Shown here in pieces: positions 57,347 through 64,000 of a stretch of DNA of 64,000 nucleotides. The DNA is from UBA6244 sp965140775 (lineage in GTDB: Bacteria; Bacteroidota; Bacteroidia; Bacteroidales; F082), in the NCBI GenBank assembly GCA_965140775.1, contig OZ223471.1:3720001-3784000 (forward strand), read 5' to 3'. Under the pieces are notes generated by a model. It made no database searches. It had not been told where the DNA came from and saw nothing but the letters and a program-made list of their open reading frames with translations. Every line of letters begins with the position of its first letter. Position 1 is the first letter of the stretch. The position numbers were made by a program, and so were the translations under genes.

Positions 57347-59284
57347 CTATTCGGCACGCATTTGTTCCAGTTTTTCCTGCAACGCTTCCCACAGGTGCAT
57401 TTGGGTAGTTAATTTACTCTCGCAGGCATCGTGTTCCCTAAAAAGTTCTCCCGACTGAATTTGTTCGGGATACAACATGGGCTGCGCCAGCTTTTCATTG
57501 ATTTCGGCCAACTTGTTTTCCGTTTGCTGGATGTCGTCTTCAACCTGACGGATTTCCTTCTCCAGCTTACGCAACTCCTTATCCTGTCCCTTTTTTTGCT
57601 CCCATTTCAGCTTGTTTTCCGATTGTTGTTTTTGAACGGATTCCTGTTGTTTATCTTTGTATTCAAGGGTGGTGAGGTTTTCAATTTTACGTTTTTCGAG
57701 ATACGTGTTGATATCGCCCAGATGTTCGCGAATACCACCGCCCTTAAACTCGTACAACCTGGATGTAAGCCCTTGCAGAAAATCCCGGTCGTGGGAAACA
57801 ATCACCACCGTTCCCTCAAATTCCAACAAGGCCATTTTTAGCACCTCTTTTGACTGAATGTCCAGGTGATTGGTGGGCTCATCCAGCAGTAAGAAATTGC
57901 TGGGCGACAACAACAAACGAACCAGCGACAAACGCGACTTCTCCCCTCCCGAAAGCACCTTTACTTTTTTATCCAAATCATCACCACGGAACAAAAACGA
58001 ACCCAACAGGTCTCTGATGCGGGTGCGGATATCGCCCACCGCCACCTGATCGATGGTTTCGAAAACAGTAAGTTCCATATCCATCCGTTCGTTCTGATCC
58101 TGAGCAAAATAACCAATGCTAACCTGATGTCCGAGCTTGATGTCACCTTCGTGAGATAAGTTTTCGGCAATGATTTTGGCCAACGTAGATTTACCTTCGC
58201 CGTTCCGACCCACAAAGGCCACCTTTTCGCCACGCAGAATCTGAAAATCAATGCCGGTAAGCACCTTTTTGGTGTCGTAATTTTTCTTCACCCGGGCCCC
58301 TTCCACCGTAATTTTACCACTGTGAGGCGGAGGTGGGAATTTAAAATAAATGGACGATTTATCGCGGGCATCCAATTCAACCGTTTCCATTTTTTCCAAC
58401 ATCTTAACCCGCGATTGTACCTGCTTCGCCTTGGAAGCTTTGTACCTGAAACGCTCCACAAACCGCTCGATTTCCTTGATCTGACGTTGCTGGTTATCGT
58501 AGGTAGCCTGGGTTTGTTCTTCACGTTCGTTCCTCAGCTGGATATACTGGCTATACGACACTTTGTAGTCGTAAATTTTCCCGTTGTTCAGCTCCAGCGT
58601 CCGGTTGGTCACATGATCCAACAACGTCCGGTCGTGAGATACCACCACCACGGCACCCGAATAGGTAAGCAAATAGTCCTCAAGCCATTGAATGGATTCG
58701 ATATCCAAATGATTGGTGGGCTCATCCAGCAACAACAACGAGGGTTTGATGAGGAGCAATTTGGCCAGCTCCACACGCATTTGCCAACCCTGACTAAAGG
58801 TATTCATGGTACGGGTGAGATCGGATTGTGAAAAGCCCAAGCCCGTTAAAAAACGTTCGGCCTCACCACGAATACGCTCAGGCGTATATAATTGGAGGGC
58901 TGCCGTAACCTCTTCCAAACGGGCGATTTTTTTGGTATAATGTTTTTCGTCGTATTCAGTAGTGGTCAACTCTTCCTGAATGTGGTGTGCTTCCTGCTCC
59001 ATTTCATGGAGAAATTCGAAAGCCAGCATAGCTTCGTCAACAATATTCAGTCCGCTGTTTATCTTTTTTTCCTGTGGCAAATAACCGGTGGTGTTGTCGT
59101 TGGGCACATCCACCGAACCCATGTCGGGGGCTAAAAATCCATTCATGATTTTGAGCAGCGTGGTTTTTCCGGCACCGTTGGCACCCGCCAAACCAATCCT
59201 GTCGCGGGGATTGATATTAAATGTAACCCCCGAAAACAAAGGAGTTCCACCAAATTCTTTGGTTATGTTGTTGATGGTGATCAT
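57347..59284 (-). CDS. ABC-F family ATPase
   Basis: 645 residues with two ABC ATPase domains and no membrane helices: Walker A G-A-N-G-A-G-K-T-T (~36) and G-R-N-G-E-G-K-S-T (~365), signatures F-S-Q-G-W and L-S-G-G-E-K-S, and Walker B L-L-L-D-E-P-T-N-H twice. Between them is the linker (P-site tRNA interaction motif) region, and after the second domain a Lys/Gln/Glu-rich coiled coil at ~530-640. These are the marks of ABC-F proteins (Uup/EttA/YdiF type) that act on the ribosome. Antibiotic protection cannot be judged from sequence. The -7 box (TACCTTTG, 59293-59300) lies very near the ATG, so the leader must be short. Confidence 0.93.
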   Translation of the reverse strand: MITINNITKEFGGTPLFSGVTFNINPRDRIGLAGANGAGKTTLLKIMNGFLAPDMGSVDVPNDNTTGYLPQEKKINSGLNIVDEAMLAFEFLHEMEQEAHHIQEELTTTEYDEKHYTKKIARLEEVTAALQLYTPERIRGEAERFLTGLGFSQSDLTRTMNTFSQGWQMRVELAKLLLIKPSLLLLDEPTNHLDIESIQWLEDYLLTYSGAVVVVSHDRTLLDHVTNRTLELNNGKIYDYKVSYSQYIQLRNEREEQTQATYDNQQRQIKEIERFVERFRYKASKAKQVQSRVKMLEKMETVELDARDKSSIYFKFPPPPHSGKITVEGARVKKNYDTKKVLTGIDFQILRGEKVAFVGRNGEGKSTLAKIIAENLSHEGDIKLGHQVSIGYFAQDQNERMDMELTVFETIDQVAVGDIRTRIRDLLGSFLFRGDDLDKKVKVLSGGEKSRLSLVRLLLSPSNFLLLDEPTNHLDIQSKEVLKMALLEFEGTVVIVSHDRDFLQGLTSRLYEFKGGGIREHLGDINTYLEKRKIENLTTLEYKDKQQESVQKQQSENKLKWEQKKGQDKELRKLEKEIRQVEDDIQQTENKLAEINEKLAQPMLYPEQIQSGELFREHDACESKLTTQMHLWEALQEKLEQMRAE

Positions 59285-59292
59285 ATGCGCGG

Positions 59293-59300
59293 CAAAGGTA
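59293..59300 (-). promoter_or_regulatory. -7 promoter box of the ABC-F gene
   Basis: TACCTTTG on the minus strand, ending 8 bases before the ATG, which implies a leader of only a few bases. Confidence 0.45.
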
Positions 59301-59307
59301 AAAAACT

Positions 59308-59340
59308 AAAGGGAGCCCCCAATGGAAGCTCCCTTTTTTT
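59308..59340 (-). terminator. Intrinsic terminator of the large T9SS gene
   Basis: AAAGGGAGC and GCTCCCTTT arms around an 11-base loop; read on the minus strand it follows the stop of the T9SS gene and is trailed by T-rich sequence. It lies just upstream of the ABC-F promoter. Confidence 0.75.
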
Positions 59341-59368
59341 ATCAGAACCTAACTACTTCAAAAAAAGA

Positions 59369-62300
59369 TTATTCAGCAACCACAAATCTCTTGGTGGTTA
59401 CCCCGGAGTCGGTGGTGATTTGTACCATATAAACACCTGTTTCATACGAATCTGTATTCAACACAACCTTGATTTCGCCAGCCGATTGGGTAGCAAAAAC
59501 CACTTGTCCGGCATAGTTCATCACCTGAAGCCGCTTCATGGGAATGTTGGAGGTGATGGTCAGTTTTTCCGTGGCAGGGTTAGGATACAGGGATATCGTA
59601 TTGTCATCAGGATTGTTGACGTCGGTAATTGATAGACATACATGGTCTTCGGTTAAAGCCACATTAAACCCAGGTGCAGACTCACAGTAGTCGGTTTCGC
59701 TTTCCCACAAACAAGTCACCTGATAACAATATCCCACGCCAATGGTAGTGGTTTCATCGAGGTAAGTATAGGCTTCTTGTCCGGGTTGGCTTGGAACATA
59801 ATCGAACAATTCGTAGTCGCTCATACCGTCCGTTTTCCGATAGACGTTGAATCCGGTAACTTGTCGGTCGGATGTTTTGGTAGTAACAACAGGCGATATC
59901 CAACTAAGGAGGGCATGATCGATGTCGTATTCCACAGCAGCCAGGTCGCTTATGCTTTCGCAAACGCGGTACACCGATATATTGTCCACAAACCATGAAT
60001 TCATGTCGGTGGAATGTTGCCCATGTGCGTTAAAGCGAATCCTCAGAATTTCGCCCATGCCAAACTCCGTTATATCAAGATGTTGTGTAACGAAGTCAAA
60101 ACTGCCTTCATTGGCCATGGAAACCATTGTATGCCACGAATTTCCATCAAATACATCCACATCCAGCATTTCCAGACCGGTGGCATTGATATCGTCGAGA
60201 CGGATATCCACATCCAGATATAACAGCCCTTCGGTAAGCTGATCGGCCCTCATGGGATAACTGGTGAGGGCAGAACTATAATCGTTTTCCAACAAGGGTT
60301 CGCCCGAAAATTGAGCCGCCGGTGCCGGACGGCCTTGCTCTGTACTAATTTGCCAGTTAGATCGGCTTACCTGCCATCCATTGTTTTCAAAATTTCCACT
60401 GCTGAAGTCTTCCAAGAAAGGAATGACCGTACCATAGGCTACATGCACGGTATCAGACATATCCGGCAAAGATTCTCTTATTTCGCCAGGAAAACCATAA
60501 TGAGTAAGTTCGTATTCGGCGGTAACGCCAAAAACATAGTCACCCGGATCGAGGCCTCTCACCGTATCATAAATCCAATCATAAATTCCTTGCCCTTCAT
60601 AGGGAATTTGGACTATTTGTACATCATCCTGATAAAGATTAAAACCAACAAGTCCCACGGGAGGGTCATTTGGTCCGGCACTTGGCATCAATTCGTATCC
60701 AAATGCTTGGCTATTTCCACCTTGCATTGTTCCTCCCAGCGTTATTTTCCCCTCAACAATATTTTCACTTAAATACAAACCACCTGCAATACCTTGCGAA
60801 CCAAAATCATCACTTACACTATGTTGAACACCGGTTGGTGCTTTGGTGGCAATGTCCCATTGCGACAGCCAACACCCATTTCCGTTGGTAGTTCCTTCGA
60901 ATAGCCATAAGAAAGGACCATCCATTGAATACCAATCGTATGCAAGTCCGTATATTTCAGGACAATTGGGTATTGTATTCAAAACCGTACCCGAGCGATC
61001 GAAGAGTATCAAATCGCTATTCCAATCGTTTGCCCAAAACCCATCCGCCACTTCGTCATAAGCAATAGCACGCACATTGGTAGGAGCGGTAAAAGTTCCT
61101 ATCAATTGATGTGTAACGAAATCCATTTGGTAAACAGTAGTGGATGCATTACTTCCATACATATAAGTCCCATCAAAAGCCAGATCACGAAGGTCGGCAA
61201 CACCGGGAATATTGAAGGTTTCAATAAATGTACCATCCATAGAGAACTTCACAATGTTATTTCCTCCCCATTGAGTTGCATAAATATAATCGCCATCGCT
61301 TTCGGCACCAGCCAATCCGAATAGTCCTGATGCCGTGGCGATATCAAATTGATAAAGGATGTCCCACAGGTCTCTTTCGCCATTTCCTCCAACATGTAGC
61401 AATTGTTTATCTGCATGTACCGAAGAAGAATTTCCCTTTTTAAACATTGAATTTGGGGGATTCCACCTCAAGGGGACTTCCTCTGCTCCATCTACATATT
61501 GGTCCTCCATGTTTTGGGGCGGATATAAAAATCCGGAAGTCCAGGAATACACAGTAGGCTCCGCAACCGCACATGCATACACCGGTGATATTCCCACCTG
61601 ATAAGTTTGACCAAAAGTCAAATTTGCAAGAAAAAAGGTTCTTGGTTGAGGAGTAGTTTCTGCCAAAAAGGCCTGATCCAAATAAATGTAGTATGCCAAA
61701 ACATTTGGAGCAGGGCCATTGCTAATGGACACATTGTCAACTGCCCAACCACCGGCATTGTTGTTATTGTTGGTGTAGTGGAAAGCAAACCAGATATTGG
61801 ATTCACCACTTAATCCCGACAGGGCGCTCAAATCGACCTCTTCTGAAGTCCAAGAGGCTACGGGAGACAAGGTTTGTAACACATCCCAGGTGGCTCCGGC
61901 ATCCAGACTGTATTCCACATAGGCCGCTTCACCGTTGATCATGGTGAAAAAGTGATCGAAATGCAAGACGAATGTAGGACTTTCTCGCAAATCAATGTTT
62001 GGTGTGATGAGATAATCCAGCGAGGCATCCACTCCCGGGTATATATCCGAATTGGTAATGGCATATTGCCCATCACCGGGAGGAACGGGAAATCCGGGGC
62101 TTCCACCATCCTCACTACGAAACCACCCCATACCAATGGTAGCCAATTGCCATCCCGGAGGTGGGAAATCCGGCCCTTCAAAGCCTTCCACTTCCAAAGC
62201 AGTAATCACGGGTTCGTCCCAGGTAACGATGCTGGCGACACTGTCAACCACCACGTTTCTGGCAGGGTAAAGTTTTTGCGTAAGCACCACATCAATTATC

Positions 62301-63748
62301 GTATCATCGGTGATGTTGAGATTGAGCATCACAGGACTATATCCCACCTGAGATATGTTGAGCTCGTAATTCCCAAAAATAATGCTGTCAAACACAGCTG
62401 CTCCGCTTGAGTTTGTCAACACCATATCATATTGAAATGGACAATCCATTCCAATCATTGACACTTCAGCTCCTTCAGCAAAACCACCATCACACAAAGA
62501 CACATTTACCGTCACTTCCGCATCCATCTTAATCCCCACTACATTTGAATAAGTCAATTCAGACGCTCCAGTCGAATAAACGGCCATTACTCCGTAGGCA
62601 TAGAATCCCGGTGGGTTCGCAAAAACAGTAATATCTTGATAAGAAATCCCGGGATTTTGGCTAATAACGGTGATGGTTCCTGTTGTTGGATCATTACATT
62701 CAGTGAAATTAGATATCCTGGCTAATATAAAGTAAGACAGATCACGATTTCCACTTTTTTCTGTACTGGTCGGGTTAGATGCAGAACTTTTGGTAGTTGA
62801 TAAGTTGTTCATCCCATACATATAAGCCCTGATCATATAGTCATGAGTAGTTGAAAGTCCCCAGCTACCTCCCTGAGCTTTGGCATAGGAACGCATAGCC
62901 AGAGGGGAATCGATATTGGCGGCAATGGGAGCTGAATTGTCGGGAGCACCCAATTGGGTCATGGCCAGATAGAAATCACCCGCTTCTATCTGAACTTCAA
63001 AAATATCAGGAAAATCGACCCAACCATAATTATCAACAGTTAATACTATCTCGTCCAGTACTGTTCCGGGAAGGCCTCCCGCACCGTCATCATCGAGTAT
63101 GCTTAATTTCAAATCTGTTCCCAAAAAATTTCCTCCCACCGGGAAACTGCCATCGCCTACATTCAACCGGCCTCCGGTAATGGTAGCAGGATAACCTTCC
63201 GGCGAAAATCTCACGGCAACCATACCACCGGAAGTACTCCAATTGGTAACATCTTCCCAGCTACCATCATCATACAACAATTCGTAAGCACCCTCGGGCA
63301 TCCCCCAGGTAACCATACAAGAGGTTCCTGCCTGGTTGGGCTGGGCCAGCACCCAGGGTACAGGGTTCGGCGTAGGGCAAATCCCTATATTCAGCTCATA
63401 GGGAACCCCGTCAACCACCGTAATGATATCTACATACCCTTCATAACCCATTTTTTCAAAATCCACATCATATGTTCCGGGATCAACAAAAAATTCATAG
63501 TACCCCAACGCATTGGTTTGTATTTGTTCCGGGGAAAAAGACATGACATTTACACCCGCAATGGGCAATCCGGTAACACAATCGGTAACCACCCCATACA
63601 CCATTGTTGACGGAAGCGGGGAGGATGTTTTCTTGCTTTGCTTTGAGGCCGGATTTCGGCTTTGTTGGAATAAAACACTTGGGTTGGCGATAATTGATGT
63701 CCAGGAGAACACCAAAATAAATAGAAATAGCTGTTTTAAATTTTTCAT
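59369..63748 (-). CDS. Large T9SS-secreted multidomain protein
   Basis: 1459 residues. Signal peptide (to about residue 21). A carboxypeptidase-regulatory-like domain lies at ~48-110 (V-Y-G-V-V-T-D-C-V-T-G-L-P-I-A-G-V-N-V). Further fibronectin-type and CarboxypepD-like modules follow, with a MAM/choice-of-anchor-J-type jelly roll at ~520-680 (F-E-G-P-D-F-P-P-P-G-W). At ~780-1000 is a propeller of W-x-x-N and G-L-A-Y-D-type strands, then a second jelly roll at ~1150-1290. A type A T9SS sorting domain occupies the last ~75 (L-Y-P-N-P-A-T-E, R-F-V-V-A-E). There is no clear protease triad, so it may be an adhesin or a binding protein rather than an enzyme. Confidence 0.85.
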   Translation of the reverse strand: MKNLKQLFLFILVFSWTSIIANPSVLFQQSRNPASKQSKKTSSPLPSTMVYGVVTDCVTGLPIAGVNVMSFSPEQIQTNALGYYEFFVDPGTYDVDFEKMGYEGYVDIITVVDGVPYELNIGICPTPNPVPWVLAQPNQAGTSCMVTWGMPEGAYELLYDDGSWEDVTNWSTSGGMVAVRFSPEGYPATITGGRLNVGDGSFPVGGNFLGTDLKLSILDDDGAGGLPGTVLDEIVLTVDNYGWVDFPDIFEVQIEAGDFYLAMTQLGAPDNSAPIAANIDSPLAMRSYAKAQGGSWGLSTTHDYMIRAYMYGMNNLSTTKSSASNPTSTEKSGNRDLSYFILARISNFTECNDPTTGTITVISQNPGISYQDITVFANPPGFYAYGVMAVYSTGASELTYSNVVGIKMDAEVTVNVSLCDGGFAEGAEVSMIGMDCPFQYDMVLTNSSGAAVFDSIIFGNYELNISQVGYSPVMLNLNITDDTIIDVVLTQKLYPARNVVVDSVASIVTWDEPVITALEVEGFEGPDFPPPGWQLATIGMGWFRSEDGGSPGFPVPPGDGQYAITNSDIYPGVDASLDYLITPNIDLRESPTFVLHFDHFFTMINGEAAYVEYSLDAGATWDVLQTLSPVASWTSEEVDLSALSGLSGESNIWFAFHYTNNNNNAGGWAVDNVSISNGPAPNVLAYYIYLDQAFLAETTPQPRTFFLANLTFGQTYQVGISPVYACAVAEPTVYSWTSGFLYPPQNMEDQYVDGAEEVPLRWNPPNSMFKKGNSSSVHADKQLLHVGGNGERDLWDILYQFDIATASGLFGLAGAESDGDYIYATQWGGNNIVKFSMDGTFIETFNIPGVADLRDLAFDGTYMYGSNASTTVYQMDFVTHQLIGTFTAPTNVRAIAYDEVADGFWANDWNSDLILFDRSGTVLNTIPNCPEIYGLAYDWYSMDGPFLWLFEGTTNGNGCWLSQWDIATKAPTGVQHSVSDDFGSQGIAGGLYLSENIVEGKITLGGTMQGGNSQAFGYELMPSAGPNDPPVGLVGFNLYQDDVQIVQIPYEGQGIYDWIYDTVRGLDPGDYVFGVTAEYELTHYGFPGEIRESLPDMSDTVHVAYGTVIPFLEDFSSGNFENNGWQVSRSNWQISTEQGRPAPAAQFSGEPLLENDYSSALTSYPMRADQLTEGLLYLDVDIRLDDINATGLEMLDVDVFDGNSWHTMVSMANEGSFDFVTQHLDITEFGMGEILRIRFNAHGQHSTDMNSWFVDNISVYRVCESISDLAAVEYDIDHALLSWISPVVTTKTSDRQVTGFNVYRKTDGMSDYELFDYVPSQPGQEAYTYLDETTTIGVGYCYQVTCLWESETDYCESAPGFNVALTEDHVCLSITDVNNPDDNTISLYPNPATEKLTITSNIPMKRLQVMNYAGQVVFATQSAGEIKVVLNTDSYETGVYMVQITTDSGVTTKRFVVAE

Positions 63749-63796
63749 TATGTAGCTGGTTTGTATGATAAATTAGGTCATTATCAAGATATTACT

Positions 63797-63804
63797 CAAA
63801 GATA
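63797..63804 (-). promoter_or_regulatory. -7 promoter box of the large T9SS gene
   Basis: TATCTTTG on the minus strand, about 49 bases before the start. The remaining bases to the window end show no gene. Confidence 0.45.
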
Positions 63805-64000
63805 AGACAAATAAAAACAACTTTACCCCTACTGAGCATTTTTTTACCTGTTAATCAAATTATTATTTCCAACACCCAGAAATTTTAGAAATGGGAGGTG
63901 ATAGCTTTCTACCATCATAGATATACGGAAATGGCAACTACCCTTTTGTTTCACACGAACTTGGTTCGCCAGAAAAACCAGACAAAAAAAGGGGAGCACC

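Overview
The window comes from a member of the Bacteroidota, probably an anaerobic or facultative member of the class Bacteroidia (a Marinilabiliales-like lineage is my guess). The support is: type IX secretion (T9SS) C-terminal sorting domains on six proteins, a DUF4271 gene beside hemD, -7 promoter boxes of the TAnnTTTG type before many genes, and poly-A/T-rich leaders instead of Shine-Dalgarno sites. No rRNA, tRNA, insertion sequence, prophage or CRISPR array was seen.

Positions 1-27444 form a sulfur-respiration island in four blocks. Block 1 is the end of a rhodanese. Block 2 is a two-domain rhodanese lipoprotein, an outer-membrane porin, a tandem rhodanese and a small protein. Block 3 is a Tat-exported molybdopterin polysulfide/thiosulfate reductase (psrABC-like), two half-size YeeE/YedE sulfur transporters and two membrane-anchored rhodanese-fold proteins. 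Block 4 is a complete membrane-bound, Mrp-antiporter-linked, complex I-related complex. It is followed by a DHOD-fold flavoprotein and a CBS protein. Each block ends tail to tail with its own Crp/Fnr-family gene (four in all), and tatC closes the island. Four of the five rhodanese-type proteins end in Gly-Gly-Cys, like the sulfur-carrying arm of SoxY. In two of them the normal catalytic Cys is gone, and in one the terminal Cys is the only Cys of the protein.

Block 4 resembles the archaeal sulfane-sulfur reductase MBS (Mbx) more than a hydrogenase or complex I. It has two antiporter subunits (fused here), no [NiFe] ligand set, and a NuoB-like subunit with one proximal-cluster Cys missing. Its ferredoxin subunit is fused to a GltD/NfnB-type NAD(P)H flavoprotein. 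The inferred route is: porin, then periplasmic rhodanese carriers, then Psr and/or YedE uptake, then cytoplasmic reduction by the MBS-like complex with ion pumping. None of this is proven by sequence alone.

Positions 27445-28901 carry no gene but many palindromes, a 14-bp minisatellite and a triplicated 142-bp repeat. Positions 28902-41378 hold five T9SS-secreted proteins, three of them ~2.16-kb tandem paralogues that are mosaics of one another, followed by orphan copies of their leader cassette. Positions 41734-59284 are housekeeping genes: hydrolase, queuosine-precursor transporter, thioredoxin, pdxJ, dtd, hemD, DUF4271, pta-hydroxyacyl-CoA dehydrogenase-ackA, a GIN-domain outer-membrane protein, a hydroxyacid dehydrogenase, an RND exporter, rmlA, a polyprenyl synthase and an ABC-F ATPase. 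A 1459-residue T9SS protein closes the window on the minus strand.
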